DNA of 64,000 nucleotides, taken from the NCBI GenBank assembly GCA_001899255.1, contig MKVX01000020.1, forward strand, positions 243,511 through 307,510. The letters are read 5' to 3'. The stretch is from Rhizobiales bacterium 62-47. Its GTDB lineage: Bacteria; Pseudomonadota; Alphaproteobacteria; Rhizobiales; Xanthobacteraceae. Made by a program: the position numbers and the translations under genes. The notes under the pieces are model-generated. The model did not search any database and had not been told where the DNA came from. It saw only the letters and a list, made by a program, of their open reading frames with translations. This document shows positions 7,643 to 17,286 of this stretch, in pieces (within the stretch, counting starts at the first letter, position 1; each line of letters opens with the position of its first letter).

Positions 7643-8290
7643 ATGAGCGCCGATAACGATCTGATCGAACAGGGCCGCAAGCTGTTCGCCGGCGACTGGC
7701 AGTTCTTCTGGGCCTCGCCTTCGATCGAAACCCTGCCACCGATGCAGGGCATCGAAGTCGCATTCGCCGGGCGCTCGAATGTCGGCAAATCGAGCCTGAT
7801 CAATGCGCTGACCGGCCGCAATGCGCTGGCGCGTACATCGCATACGCCCGGCCGCACCCAGGAACTGATTTTCTTCGAAGGCCCCAAAGGTGGCAACCTG
7901 CGCCTTGTCGATATGCCTGGCTATGGCTACGCGTCAGCGCCGAAGACCAAGATCGCGTCCTGGACCTCGCTGATTCATGACTTCCTGCAGGGCCGCAGCA
8001 ACCTCGCACGTATCTATGTGCTGATCGATAGCCGCCACGGCATCAAGGATGTCGATGCCGACATTCTGAAAACGCTGGATCGCGCAGCGGTCAGTTACCA
8101 GATCGTGCTGACCAAGGCCGATCAGGTCAAGGCGACAGAACTGGAAAGCCGAATTGCTGCGACGCTCGACGCGCTCAAGATGCATCCGGCGGCCTATCCG
8201 GAAGTCCTGGCCACGTCGTCACGCACCGGCGCCGGCATGCCACAGTTGCGGGCCGCAATGATCCGCCTGCTCGCCGAGCGGGGCGCATGA
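7643..8290 (+). CDS. yihA: Ribosome-biogenesis GTPase EngB/YsxC
   Basis: A 215-residue TrmE-Era-EngA-EngB-type GTPase involved in large-subunit assembly. G1 is GRSNVGKS (residues 43-50). The switch region has TPGRTQELIFF, G3 is DMPGYG, G4 TKAD and G5 contains TSS. The ATG at 7643 fits the family N-terminus; an upstream in-frame start at 7577 adds an unlikely basic extension across the terminator side. Its last four bases overlap the next start (ATGA), so it is co-translated with the DUF423 gene. Confidence 0.95.
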   Translation: MSADNDLIEQGRKLFAGDWQFFWASPSIETLPPMQGIEVAFAGRSNVGKSSLINALTGRNALARTSHTPGRTQELIFFEGPKGGNLRLVDMPGYGYASAPKTKIASWTSLIHDFLQGRSNLARIYVLIDSRHGIKDVDADILKTLDRAAVSYQIVLTKADQVKATELESRIAATLDALKMHPAAYPEVLATSSRTGAGMPQLRAAMIRLLAERGA

Positions 8291-8667
8291 CGCAGGCCGC
8301 CCTCACCCGCTGTCTGGCGGCACTGGCCGGCGTGATCGGCGCCTCCGGCGTTGCATTGGGCGCCCTGGCCGTGCATCAACCCGACGCGGCTCGCTTGGGC
8401 ATAGCCTCCTCGATGCTGCTGTTTCACGCCGCAGCTTTGCTGGGACTGCTGGCGCTGCGCGAAGCTCACGTTCTGCACGGCCGTCTTGGCCTGGTAGCTG
8501 CCAGCGGCATGGCGCTAGGCGTGCTGCTTTTTGCCGGCGATCTGACACTACGGCAATACGCCGGGCACGGCCTGTTTCCGCGGGCGGCACCGACCGGCGG
8601 CACGCTCCTGATCGCAAGCTGGCTGCTATCGGCGCTGGCCGCGGCCTGGCCGCGCTATGCGCCATAA
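8287..8667 (+). CDS. DUF423 family small membrane protein
   Basis: A 126-residue hydrophobic protein with four predicted TM segments, matching the DUF423 pattern (an early GASGVALGALAVH, later FHAAALLGLLAL, and a C-terminal GGTLLIASWLLSA). Function is unknown. The ATGA overlap with yihA shows translational coupling. Confidence 0.85.
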   Translation: MTQAALTRCLAALAGVIGASGVALGALAVHQPDAARLGIASSMLLFHAAALLGLLALREAHVLHGRLGLVAASGMALGVLLFAGDLTLRQYAGHGLFPRAAPTGGTLLIASWLLSALAAAWPRYAP

Positions 8668-8735
8668 GCCGCTTTGCGCCGCGCGGTTCAATCGGCTAAA
8701 ACCCCGCCACGCTGCGTAAAAAGAGATCCCTCGAT

Positions 8736-9632
8736 ATGACCGACGCGTCCAATATCAGCCCGCTTGAGCAAGCCCGCATCCTCTCCGAGGCGCTGCCCCA
8801 CATGCAGCAGTACGACGAGGAAACGATCGTCATCAAGTATGGCGGCCATGCCATGGGCGCCGAGCATCTCGCCAAGCAGTTCGCCAGCGACATCGTGCTG
8901 CTGGAGCAGACTGCGATCAATCCGGTAGTGGTGCATGGCGGCGGGCCGCAGATCGCCACCATGCTGCAGCGGCTGGGTATCAAGTCGGAATTCGCCGCCG
9001 GACTGCGCATTACCGATGCCGCGACTATCGAGATCGTCGAGATGGTGCTGGCGGGCTCGATCAACAAGCAACTGGTCGGCTACATCAACGAAGCCGGCGG
9101 CAAGGCAGTCGGACTGTGCGGCAAGGACGGCAACATGGTGCGGGCGTCGAAGGTGACGCGCAGCATGGTCGATCCGGATTCCAATATCGAAAAAATCGTC
9201 GATCTCGGCTTCGTCGGCGAACCGGAAAAGGTCGATCTGACGCTGCTCAATCAGTTGATCGGCCATGAACTGATCCCGGTACTGGCGCCGCTGGCGACCT
9301 CCGCCACCGGTCAGACCTTCAACGTCAACGCCGATACCTTCGCCGGCGCCGTCGCCGGTGCGCTGAAGGCCAAGCGCCTCTTGTTGCTAACTGATGTGCC
9401 GGGCGTGCTCGACAAATCGAAGAAGCTGATTCCGGAACTGTCGATCAAGGATGCCCGCAAGCTGATTGCCGACGGCACCATTTCCGGCGGAATGATCCCG
9501 AAAGTCGAGACCTGCATCTACTCGCTCGAACAGGGCGTCGAGGGCGTCGTCATCATCGACGGCAAGACGCCGCATGCGGTGCTGCTCGAACTGTTCACCA
9601 ATCAGGGCACCGGCACGCTGATCCACAAGTAA
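8736..9632 (+). CDS. argB: Acetylglutamate kinase
   Basis: A 298-residue amino-acid kinase that phosphorylates N-acetyl-L-glutamate, the second step of arginine synthesis. Visible features are the IKYGGHAM phosphate-binding loop near residue 30, [13 protein letters not shown] (substrate site), and [10 protein letters not shown] near residue 250. Full length for the family. The ATG at 8736 has an AAAGAGAT ribosome-binding site. No other arg gene is adjacent; the next gene starts 11 bp downstream. Confidence 0.97.
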   Translation: MTDASNISPLEQARILSEALPHMQQYDEETIVIKYGGHAMGAEHLAKQFASDIVLLEQTAINPVVVHGGGPQIATMLQRLGIKSEFAAGLRITDAATIEIVEMVLAGSINKQLVGYINEAGGKAVGLCGKDGNMVRASKVTRSMVDPDSNIEKIVDLGFVGEPEKVDLTLLNQLIGHELIPVLAPLATSATGQTFNVNADTFAGAVAGALKAKRLLLLTDVPGVLDKSKKLIPELSIKDARKLIADGTISGGMIPKVETCIYSLEQGVEGVVIIDGKTPHAVLLELFTNQGTGTLIHK

Positions 9633-9643
9633 GCCTGCGCAAC

Positions 9644-10351
9644 ATGACCCTCGTGCCGCAAAGTTCCCGCCGAAGCTTCGATCATATCGACACATGGGTG
9701 TTCGATCTCGACAACACGCTGTATCCGCATCACGTCAATCTCTGGCAGCAGGTCGACGCGCGGATCGGCGAATACATCGGCAACTTTCTCAAAGTCCCGG
9801 AGGACGAGGCGCGGCGGATCCAGAAAGATTACTACAAGCGCTATGGCACCAGCATGCGCGGCATGATGACCGAGCACGGCGCATCGGCCGACGATTTTCT
9901 CGCTTACGTCCATCGCATCGACCATTCGCCGCTACAGCCGAACCCGGCGATGGGGGCCGCGATCGCCAGCCTTCCGGGCCGCAAACTGATCCTGACCAAT
10001 GCGTCGACGGATCATGCGGGCAAGGTTCTGGAGCGGCTTGGCTTCCCGGATCATTTCGAAGCGGTGTTCGATATCATCGCGGCAGAACTGGAGCCGAAGC
10101 CTGCGCTCCGAACCTACCGGCGTTTTCTCGACCTGCATCAGGTCGATCCCACCCGGTCGGCGATGTTCGAGGATCTCGCCCGCAACCTGACCGTGCCGCA
10201 CGATCTCGGCATGACCACGGTGCTGGTGGTCCCCGACGGCACGCGCGAAGTCATGCGCGAGGACTGGGAGATGGAAGGTCGCGATGCCGCCCACGTCGAT
10301 CATGTGACCGATAATCTGGCGGGCTTTCTGGCTAAGCTCACGTCGCATTGA
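9644..10351 (+). CDS. HAD-family pyrimidine 5'-nucleotidase-like phosphatase
   Basis: A 235-residue HAD hydrolase. Motif I is WVFDLDNTLYP (the nucleophile Asp and the +2 Asp near residues 20-22), motif II is LTNAS, and the motif III/IV region contains KPALRTYRRF and the acidic MFEDLARN. This resembles the SDT1/PHM8-type pyrimidine nucleotidases, which remove phosphate from nucleoside monophosphates. The exact substrate cannot be read from sequence. It lies directly between argB and dapD, probably in one transcript. Confidence 0.88.
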   Translation: MTLVPQSSRRSFDHIDTWVFDLDNTLYPHHVNLWQQVDARIGEYIGNFLKVPEDEARRIQKDYYKRYGTSMRGMMTEHGASADDFLAYVHRIDHSPLQPNPAMGAAIASLPGRKLILTNASTDHAGKVLERLGFPDHFEAVFDIIAAELEPKPALRTYRRFLDLHQVDPTRSAMFEDLARNLTVPHDLGMTTVLVVPDGTREVMREDWEMEGRDAAHVDHVTDNLAGFLAKLTSH

Positions 10352-10453
10352 CCGACTTCCCGCTCGAAGCCGGCGCTTCGGCGGCTTGACTCTCACGCTC
10401 CAAATCCGGACAACAACGACCGCTTCGCCCCACATCCATTCAAGGAAGTCTCG

Positions 10454-11299
10454 ATGTCCCTCGCCTCCCTCGAATCCACCATCAATGGCGCTTTCGATGC
10501 GCGCGACACCGTTACCGCTGCAACCAAGGGCGAGATCCGCGAGGCGGTCGATCATGCGCTCGGCCTGCTGGACAAGGGCGAGGCGCGCGTTGCCGAACGC
10601 GGCGCGGACGGCAAGTGGAGCGTCAATCAGTGGCTGAAGAAGGCCGTGCTGCTGTCGTTCCGCCTCAACGACATGGCGCCGATCTCAGGCGGCCCCGGCG
10701 GCGCGTCGTGGTGGGACAAGGTGCCCTCGAAGTTCGATGGCTGGAGCGAGAACCGTTTTCGCGACGCCGGCTTCCGCGCTGTGCCAGGCGCCATCGTGCG
10801 CCGCTCGGCCTTCATCGCCAGAAACGTCGTGCTGATGCCGTCATTCGTCAATCTCGGCGCCTATGTCGATGAGAGCACCATGGTCGACACCTGGTCGACG
10901 GTCGGCTCCTGCGCCCAGATCGGCAAGCGCGTGCACATTTCCGGCGGCGTCGGCATTGGCGGCGTGCTCGAGCCGCTGCAGGCCGGGCCGGTGATCATCG
11001 AAGACGATTGCTTCATCGGCGCACGCTCGGAGGTCGCCGAAGGCGTCGTCGTCCGCAAGGGCGCGGTACTGGCGATGGGTGTTTTCCTCGGCGCATCGAC
11101 CAAGATCGTCGACCGCGAAACCGGCGAGACTTTCGTTGGCGAAGTGCCGGAATATGCCGTCGTGGTACCGGGTGCGCTGCCGGGCAAGCCGCTGAAAAAC
11201 GGCGCACCGGGGCCATCCACCGCCTGCGCGGTCATCGTCAAGCGCGTCGACGAACGCACCCGCTCCAAGACCAGCATCAACGAACTGCTGCGGGATTAA
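10454..11299 (+). CDS. dapD: Tetrahydrodipicolinate N-succinyltransferase
   Basis: A 281-residue left-handed beta-helix acyltransferase that uses succinyl-CoA in the succinylase branch of lysine/meso-DAP synthesis. The hexapeptide-repeat region is visible from about residue 110 to 230 ([37 protein letters not shown]). A clear AAGGAAG ribosome-binding site precedes the ATG at 10454. Its TAA stop shares one base with the dapE start (TAATG), coupling the two enzymes. Confidence 0.97.
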   Translation: MSLASLESTINGAFDARDTVTAATKGEIREAVDHALGLLDKGEARVAERGADGKWSVNQWLKKAVLLSFRLNDMAPISGGPGGASWWDKVPSKFDGWSENRFRDAGFRAVPGAIVRRSAFIARNVVLMPSFVNLGAYVDESTMVDTWSTVGSCAQIGKRVHISGGVGIGGVLEPLQAGPVIIEDDCFIGARSEVAEGVVVRKGAVLAMGVFLGASTKIVDRETGETFVGEVPEYAVVVPGALPGKPLKNGAPGPSTACAVIVKRVDERTRSKTSINELLRD

Positions 11300-12462
11300 T
11301 GGCCAACGACGCGCTCAGCATCGCCCGCGACCTGATCCGCTGTCCGTCGGTAACGCCGGCGGATGCCGGCGCGCTCGGCGTGCTGCAAGCGCGCTTGCAA
11401 GACGCCGGTTTCGACGTCCACCGCGTTACGTTCAGCGAACCCGGTACCGCCGACATCGATAACCTCTATGCCCGGATCGGCAGCGGCGCGCCGCACATCG
11501 CCTTCGCCGGACACACCGATGTCGTTCCGGTGGGCGATGAAGCCGCATGGAGCCATGGCGCGTTTGGCGGCGAGGTGAAAGACGGTTTCCTCTACGGCCG
11601 CGGTGCCGTCGACATGAAAGGCGGCATCGCCTGCAGTGTTGCGGCGACGCTCGACTATCTCGCCGCTCATGGCGGAAAGCCGCCGAAGGATGGCTCAATC
11701 TCATTTCTCATCACCGGTGACGAGGAAGCCATCGCTGTCAACGGCACCGTCAAGCTGATGCAATGGGCGGCGGCACGCGGCGAAAAGTTCGATCACTGCG
11801 TGCTCGGCGAGCCGAGCAATGTCGAAGAATTGGGCGATTGTATCAAGGTCGGCCGTCGCGGTTCGCAGTCCGGCACGCTGATCGTCGATGGCGTTCAGGG
11901 CCATGTCGCCTATCCGCATCGCGCCTCCAATCCGGTGCCGGATATCGCATCGCTGATCGTGACTCTGAGCAGCGAGCCGCTCGACAACGGCAGCGCACAT
12001 TTTCAGGCGTCCAACCTCGAATTCACCTCGGTCGATGTCGGCAACACCGCGAGCAATGTCATCCCGGCGCAGGCGCGCGCCAAATTCAATATCCGCTACA
12101 ACGATCACCACACGCAGGAGTCGCTGCGCGCGTTGATCGAGACGCGTACGACGCTCGCATGCGGCAATCGCATCCGCGCCCGCATCGAGTGGGAGCCGTC
12201 GAATGCCGATGTCTTCATCACCAAACCGGGTGCGTTCACCGATCTTGTCGTGGCGGCGATCGAAGACGTCACCGGCCGCAAACCCGATCTCAACACCGGC
12301 GGCGGCACCTCGGATGCACGCTTCATCACGCACTATTGCCCGGTGATCGAATTCGGTCTGGTCGGCCAGACCATGCATCAAATCGACGAGCGAACGCCGG
12401 TTGCCGATCTTGAGAAACTGACCAAGATTTATCGCGGCGTACTGGATCGCTATTTCGCATGA
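11299..12462 (+). CDS. dapE: Succinyl-diaminopimelate desuccinylase
   Basis: A 387-residue M20 zinc peptidase that releases L,L-diaminopimelate. Metal-site motifs are [22 protein letters not shown] and TGDEEA, with the dimerisation insert in the middle and [10 protein letters not shown] near the C-terminus. The ATG at 11299 overlaps the dapD stop by one base; the open frame extends further upstream, but only as a shadow of dapD. Its stop overlaps the next start (ATGA). Confidence 0.97.
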   Translation: MANDALSIARDLIRCPSVTPADAGALGVLQARLQDAGFDVHRVTFSEPGTADIDNLYARIGSGAPHIAFAGHTDVVPVGDEAAWSHGAFGGEVKDGFLYGRGAVDMKGGIACSVAATLDYLAAHGGKPPKDGSISFLITGDEEAIAVNGTVKLMQWAAARGEKFDHCVLGEPSNVEELGDCIKVGRRGSQSGTLIVDGVQGHVAYPHRASNPVPDIASLIVTLSSEPLDNGSAHFQASNLEFTSVDVGNTASNVIPAQARAKFNIRYNDHHTQESLRALIETRTTLACGNRIRARIEWEPSNADVFITKPGAFTDLVVAAIEDVTGRKPDLNTGGGTSDARFITHYCPVIEFGLVGQTMHQIDERTPVADLEKLTKIYRGVLDRYFA

Positions 12463-13022
12463 CCGGCAAGATTCTGATTCTCACCGCCATCGACAACGAG
12501 TTGAGCAAAGCGCGCGCCCCCGAGGGCGTCGAGGTGATCTATACCGGCGTCGGCAAAGTCAATGCCGCAAGCGCCGCGACGCTCGCGCTGCTGGTGCTGC
12601 GGCCGTCGCTGGTCATCAATTACGGCACCGCGGGAAAGATCAATGCGAACCTGCGCGGCCTCGTCGAGGTCGCCAACGTCTTGCAGCGCGACATGATCGC
12701 CGAACCGCTCGCGCCGCGCGGCCGCACGCCGTTTTCTCCGGAGCTGGATCGGCTGTCCTCGAGCCGCGACGGCGTGATCTGCGGCACCGGCGACAGCTTC
12801 GTCACCGCAACCGACCCGTGGCTGGTGGCGAACAATGTCGATATCGTCGACATGGAACTGTTCGCGATTGCCCATGTCTGCCAGCGCCACAGCATTCCGT
12901 GGCGCGCCTTCAAGTTCATCACCGACGATGCCAACGACTTCGCCGCCGAGCATTGGACGGCTAATGTTGCCGATGGCCAGGACCTGTTCTGGGACGCCGT
13001 CAAGAATTTGGCGGCTCAATAA
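12459..13022 (+). CDS. Purine nucleosidase-like protein (MTA/SAH nucleosidase fold)
   Basis: A 187-residue member of the nucleoside phosphorylase/nucleosidase superfamily. It shows the phosphate/ribose-binding TGVGKVNAA, the INYGTAGKI beta-strand loop, the [11 protein letters not shown] segment carrying the ribose-binding Glu, and ITDDAND with the catalytic Asp. It is shorter than typical 5'-methylthioadenosine/SAH nucleosidases (about 230 residues). It is coupled to dapE by ATGA overlap, an association with no obvious pathway logic. Substrate not determined. Confidence 0.82.
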   Translation: MTGKILILTAIDNELSKARAPEGVEVIYTGVGKVNAASAATLALLVLRPSLVINYGTAGKINANLRGLVEVANVLQRDMIAEPLAPRGRTPFSPELDRLSSSRDGVICGTGDSFVTATDPWLVANNVDIVDMELFAIAHVCQRHSIPWRAFKFITDDANDFAAEHWTANVADGQDLFWDAVKNLAAQ

Positions 13023-13036
13023 TCTTGAGGCCGTCA

Positions 13037-13056
13037 TCGTCCGCGCAGGCGGACGA
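13037..13056. terminator. Hairpin between the convergent nucleosidase and truA genes
   Basis: TCGTCCGC, loop GCAG, GCGGACGA make a perfect 8-bp stem between two convergent genes. There is no T tract, so it may be a weak or Rho-assisted bidirectional terminator. Confidence 0.5.
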
Positions 13057-13082
13057 TCAAGCCGGACGACAACGCCACAACC

Positions 13083-13823
13083 TCAATCGTAATCCACCCG
13101 CACGAGATAAAGCCCGTCGGGCGGCGCCACCGGGCCGCAGGCGCGCCGGTCGCGCGCCTCCAGCGCACGCTGCATATCGTCCGCGCTCCAGCGCCCCTCG
13201 CCAACCCACTCCAGCGAACCGACCATCGAACGCACCTGACTGTGCAGGAACGAACGCGCCGACGTGATGATATCGATCTCGTCGCCATCGCGCACGACGT
13301 CGAGCTGGTTGAGCGTTTTCTCCGGCGACTTGGCCTGACATTCGGTATCGCGAAACGTCGTGAAATCGTGCTTGCCGAGCAGGCGTTGCGCCGCCTCGTG
13401 CATCGCAACCGCGTCGAGTTTCCGCGGCACCCGCCAGACATGGCCGATATCCAGCGCGAGATTGGCGCGGCGATTGACGATGCGATAGCGGTAATGCCGC
13501 CTGATTGCCGAAAACCGCGCCTCGAACGTCTCCGGGACGATCTCGGCAGACAGCACGCCGATCGGATGCGGCCGCAGATGCGCGTTCAAGCCATCGCGCA
13601 GGCGGCCCGCCGCAAACGCTTTCGGCATATCGATATGGGCGACCTGCCCCAGCGCGTGCACGCCGGCATCGGTGCGTCCGGCGCCATGCACCCGAATTTG
13701 CTCACCGCAGATCGCCTTGACGGCATCTTCAAGCGCCCCCTGCACCGAGGGCAGATTGTCCTGCACCTGCCAGCCACGAAAGGGCGCGCCGTCATATTCG
13801 ATGGTGAGTTTGTAGCGCGGCAT
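13083..13823 (-). CDS. truA: tRNA pseudouridine38-40 synthase
   Basis: A 246-residue TruA enzyme that isomerises U38-40 in tRNA anticodon arms. The catalytic Asp lies in [11 protein letters not shown] (about residue 52); RGWQVQ near the N-terminus and [12 protein letters not shown] near residue 205 are also family motifs. The ATG at 13823-13821 shares one base with the fmt stop (TGATG). The open frame continues upstream, but only as a shadow of fmt. Confidence 0.96.
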   Translation of the reverse strand: MPRYKLTIEYDGAPFRGWQVQDNLPSVQGALEDAVKAICGEQIRVHGAGRTDAGVHALGQVAHIDMPKAFAAGRLRDGLNAHLRPHPIGVLSAEIVPETFEARFSAIRRHYRYRIVNRRANLALDIGHVWRVPRKLDAVAMHEAAQRLLGKHDFTTFRDTECQAKSPEKTLNQLDVVRDGDEIDIITSARSFLHSQVRSMVGSLEWVGEGRWSADDMQRALEARDRRACGPVAPPDGLYLVRVDYD

Positions 13824-14755
13824 CAGCCGAACCGCAGTGGCGGCTTGAGCGGTGTACCGCGCAAGAAGTCCACGGCTTTCATCGGTGCCTTGCCGGCACG
13901 CTGCAATTCGACAAGGCGGATGGCACCATCGCCGCAAGCAACCGTCAGACAATCATCGAGCAGCTCGCCCGGCTGTCCCGCGCCCTTCGCCAGTTCGCAG
14001 CGCAGGATCTTCAGCCGCACCGCTTCGCCATCGAGCGGCAATTCGCACCATGCACCGGGAAATGGCGACAAGCCGTGAATGTGCCGCAGCACCGCACGTG
14101 CCGGCTGGCTCCAGTCCATGCGCGCCTCGGCCTTGTCGATCTTGGCGGCGTAGGTGACGCCCTGCTCGCTCTGTTTGGTCAGTTGCAATTGGCCGCGCTC
14201 CAGCGCACCCATCGCCCGCACCATGAGGTCGGCGCCGCGCGGCGCCAGCGCGTCATGCAGATCGGCAGCGGTCATCGAATCCGTGATCGCAAGCCGCTCG
14301 GCCATCGCCACGTCGCCGGTGTCGAGCCCGGCGTCCATCCGCATCACCATGACGCCGCTCTCGGCATCGCCGGCCATCACCGCGCGATTGATCGGCGCGG
14401 CACCGCGCCAACGTGGCAACAACGATGCATGCAGGTTGAAGCAGCCATACGTCGGCGCATCGAGAATCGGCTGCGGCAAGATCATGCCATAGGCAACGAC
14501 CACCGCGGCGTCTGCGGCAAAGGCGCGAAATGCGGCCTCGGCTTCCGGCGTCTTCAACGTGCTCGGCGTCAGCACCGGAATTCCGAGTCGCTGTGCCTGC
14601 TGCTCGACGGGACTCTGCTGCAATTTCATGCCACGCCCGGCCGGCTTGGCGGCGCGTGTATAGACCGCGACCACCTCATGGCCATGCGCCACCAGTTCCA
14701 GCAGCGTCGGCACTGCGAATTCCGGCGTGCCCATGAAAATCAAACGAAGCGGCAT
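13823..14755 (-). CDS. fmt: Methionyl-tRNA formyltransferase
   Basis: A 310-residue enzyme that formylates initiator Met-tRNA with 10-formyl-THF. The N-terminal Rossmann domain begins with [15 protein letters not shown]. The catalytic Asn/His segment and [14 protein letters not shown] are present, as are the [15 protein letters not shown] loop and the C-terminal OB-like domain. It lies 38 bp downstream of def, so removal and addition of the formyl group are encoded in one unit (def-fmt-truA). Confidence 0.97.
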   Translation of the reverse strand: MPLRLIFMGTPEFAVPTLLELVAHGHEVVAVYTRAAKPAGRGMKLQQSPVEQQAQRLGIPVLTPSTLKTPEAEAAFRAFAADAAVVVAYGMILPQPILDAPTYGCFNLHASLLPRWRGAAPINRAVMAGDAESGVMVMRMDAGLDTGDVAMAERLAITDSMTAADLHDALAPRGADLMVRAMGALERGQLQLTKQSEQGVTYAAKIDKAEARMDWSQPARAVLRHIHGLSPFPGAWCELPLDGEAVRLKILRCELAKGAGQPGELLDDCLTVACGDGAIRLVELQRAGKAPMKAVDFLRGTPLKPPLRFG

Positions 14756-14793
14756 GCGTTAAGGCCGATCTCTGACAGCCGCCAGTGCAGCAA

Positions 14794-15324
14794 TTACTTT
14801 GCGGCCAATCGCGCGGCCTTGGCGAACTTCTTTATCACCCGGTCGCGCTTCAGCTTGGACAGATAGTCGACAAACAACACGCCGTTGAGGTGATCGATCT
14901 CGTGCTGGATGCAGGTGGCGTACAGCCCCTCGGCATCCTCCTCGTGCACCTTGCCGTCGAGATCGAGAAAGCGCACGCGCACCCGCGCAGGCCGTTCGAC
15001 CTCCTCGTAGTATTCCGGGATCGACAGGCAGCCCTCTTCGTAGACCGACAGATCTTCCGAGGAGGCCAGGATCTCCGGGTTGATGAAGACCCGCGGCTGC
15101 GGCTTCACTTCCTCGCCCTCCTTCTCGCGCTTGGCGAGATCCATCGTCACCATGCGCAAGGGGATGGCCACCTGAATGGCCGCCAGCCCGATGCCGGGCG
15201 CGTCATACATGGTCTCAAGCATGTCGTCGGCAAGCTGGCGGATCTCGGTATTGACGGTTTCAACCGGCTTCGAGATCAGCCGAAGCTGCTTGTCGGGGAG
15301 AACGATGATTTCACGAATGGCCAT
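14794..15324 (-). CDS. def: Peptide deformylase
   Basis: A 176-residue metalloprotease that removes the N-formyl group from nascent proteins. All three motifs are present: [13 protein letters not shown] (metal Cys) and QHEIDHLNG (metal His pair and catalytic Glu). I chose the ATG at 15324-15322 ([11 protein letters not shown]), the family N-terminus. First gene of the def-fmt-truA group, divergent from rmuC. Confidence 0.97.
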   Translation of the reverse strand: MAIREIIVLPDKQLRLISKPVETVNTEIRQLADDMLETMYDAPGIGLAAIQVAIPLRMVTMDLAKREKEGEEVKPQPRVFINPEILASSEDLSVYEEGCLSIPEYYEEVERPARVRVRFLDLDGKVHEEDAEGLYATCIQHEIDHLNGVLFVDYLSKLKRDRVIKKFAKAARLAAK

Positions 15325-15493
15325 GGCGGCGATGTAATGCGGGTGGTTGGCGGGGTCAATCCGCCCATCGTCACCCGCGGCTGGAACGACCAGTTCAGGC
15401 ACCGGCGCGGGGACCGCGAAACGTTAGCGATGTCTTCAGAATAAATGTTCCCTCTTCGTTCGTATTTCAACCCGAATCGGCTACAACTGCCGG

Positions 15494-16711
15494 ATGAATG
15501 AAACGCTTTTTTTGATCGGTGACTTTCCCGTCAGCACCGGATTAGCGCTTGTCGCGTTCGGCGCCCTTGCGCTCGTGCTGTTGCTGATCATTGCCATCGT
15601 CATTGCGCGGTCGGGCCGCGCCGGTGCGGCGATGGCCATGGCGCAGGCGATCCGTGCCGACGAACTCGAAGAACGGCTAAGCCAGTTGCTGCAGGCGCAG
15701 AGCGAGGCCACCGGGCGCGTCGACGCCATGGGACAGGCGCTGGCCGGCCGGCAGGCGGATATGGCGCGCGCCGTCAGCGAACGGCTCGATTCGGTGACGC
15801 ACCGCGTTGGCCAATCGATGGAGCAGACCACGCGCAACACCATGGACAGCCTGCGCGCGCTGCACGAGCGGCTCGGCATCATCGATAACGCCCACAAGAA
15901 TCTCACCGATCTGACGACGCAGGTGACGACGCTGCGCGACGTGCTGGCCAACAAGCAATCGCGCGGCGCGTTCGGCCAGGCGCGGATGGAAGCCATCGTG
16001 CGCGACGGCATGCCGCAAGGGGCTTACGCTTTCCAGCATACCCTCTCGACCGGGAAGCGGCCGGACTGCGTCGTGTTCCTGCCCGACCAGCGGCCGCTGT
16101 GCATCGATGCGAAATTCCCGCTCGAAGCGATCACCGCGCTGCACGATGCCCGCTCCGACGAGGAGAAGAAATTCGCCACGCAACGTCTGCGTCAGGACGT
16201 GATGAAGCATGTCGGCGATATCGCCGACAAATATCTGGTGCCCGGCGAAACACAGGACACCGCGCTGATGTTCGTGCCTTCGGAATCGGTCTATGCCGAG
16301 ATCCACGATGGCTTCGACGATATCATCCAGAAGGCCTATCGCGCCCGCGTCGTGCTGGTGTCGCCATCGCTGCTGATGCTGGCGATTCAGGTGATGCAGC
16401 AGATCCTCAAGGACGCACGGATGCGTGACGCCGCCGACCAGGTGCGTACCGAGGTCATGAACATGATGGGCGACGTAGAGCGACTGCGCGATCGCGTCAG
16501 CAAACTCGGCAGCCATTTCGATCAGGTCAGCGAAGACGTCCGGCAGGTGCTGATCTCGGTCAACAAGATCGGCAAGCGGGCCGCAAAGATCGAGGAACTC
16601 GATTTCAGCACCGACGATGCGCCGGCCGAGCCCTCGACACCGCGCGTCGTCAAAGCCGGCAATACCGGCCTGTTTCCGACGCCGCCGCGCAAACTGCAGG
16701 CTGGGGAGTGA
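15494..16711 (+). CDS. rmuC: DNA recombination protein RmuC
   Basis: A 405-residue RmuC-family protein, linked genetically to suppression of inverted-repeat recombination. It has an N-terminal TM (about residues 14-36), a long coiled coil (residues 50-150), then the nuclease-like core with DCVVFLPD, CIDAKFPLEAI and MFVPSESVYAEI (about residues 190-280). It ends in a low-complexity tail. It shares one base with the next gene (TGATG). Confidence 0.92.
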   Translation: MNETLFLIGDFPVSTGLALVAFGALALVLLLIIAIVIARSGRAGAAMAMAQAIRADELEERLSQLLQAQSEATGRVDAMGQALAGRQADMARAVSERLDSVTHRVGQSMEQTTRNTMDSLRALHERLGIIDNAHKNLTDLTTQVTTLRDVLANKQSRGAFGQARMEAIVRDGMPQGAYAFQHTLSTGKRPDCVVFLPDQRPLCIDAKFPLEAITALHDARSDEEKKFATQRLRQDVMKHVGDIADKYLVPGETQDTALMFVPSESVYAEIHDGFDDIIQKAYRARVVLVSPSLLMLAIQVMQQILKDARMRDAADQVRTEVMNMMGDVERLRDRVSKLGSHFDQVSEDVRQVLISVNKIGKRAAKIEELDFSTDDAPAEPSTPRVVKAGNTGLFPTPPRKLQAGE

Positions 16712-17178
16712 TGTCCGCCATGACACCGTACGATCGTCTCGCCAAGCTCGGCCTCACGCTGCCCAAAGCGATGCCGGCTCAGGCCAACTACCTGCCGTTC
16801 CTGCTGCGTGGATCGCAACTGCATATTTCCGGGCAAGGGCCGTTCGATGCCGACGGCCAGTTGCGCATCGGCAAAGTCGGTCGCGACCGCAACGTGGAGC
16901 AGGCCTATGACGACGCGCGGCTGACCGGGCTCAATTTACTCGCCCAGGTGCAGGCCGCGATCGGCGACCTCGGCCGCGTCGCCCATGTCATCAAGGTGTT
17001 CGGCATGGTGAACGCAACCGACGATTTCAAGGATCACCCAAAGGTCATCAACGGCTGTTCCGACCTGTTCGTCGCGGTATTCGGCGACGCCGGCGGGCAC
17101 ACCCGCTCGGCGGTCGGCATGGGTTCGCTGCCGATGGGGATCAGCGTCGAAATCGAGGCCTCGTTCGAGATCGCCTGA
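16711..17178 (+). CDS. RidA/YjgF-family protein
   Basis: A 155-residue protein of the Rid superfamily, longer than canonical RidA (about 130) through an N-terminal extension. The core shows LHISGQGPF, the central NVEQAYDDARLTGLNLL and a C-terminal SAVGMGSLPMGISVEIEA. Canonical RidA hydrolyses reactive enamines; this variant lacks the usual C-terminal Arg-Pro context, so the activity is uncertain. The ATG at 16711 overlaps the rmuC stop; an internal ATG at 16720 is equally possible. Confidence 0.85.
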   Translation: MSAMTPYDRLAKLGLTLPKAMPAQANYLPFLLRGSQLHISGQGPFDADGQLRIGKVGRDRNVEQAYDDARLTGLNLLAQVQAAIGDLGRVAHVIKVFGMVNATDDFKDHPKVINGCSDLFVAVFGDAGGHTRSAVGMGSLPMGISVEIEASFEIA

Positions 17179-17286
17179 CCCGAAACAACTTCTTCCCGCG
17201 CCTGCCGCATCGAGTGCGCGGACGAATGCAGCCGTTCTGCCGATAACACGCAAGGGAAAGCCGGCCGAATCTGCTAGCACTGCGGC

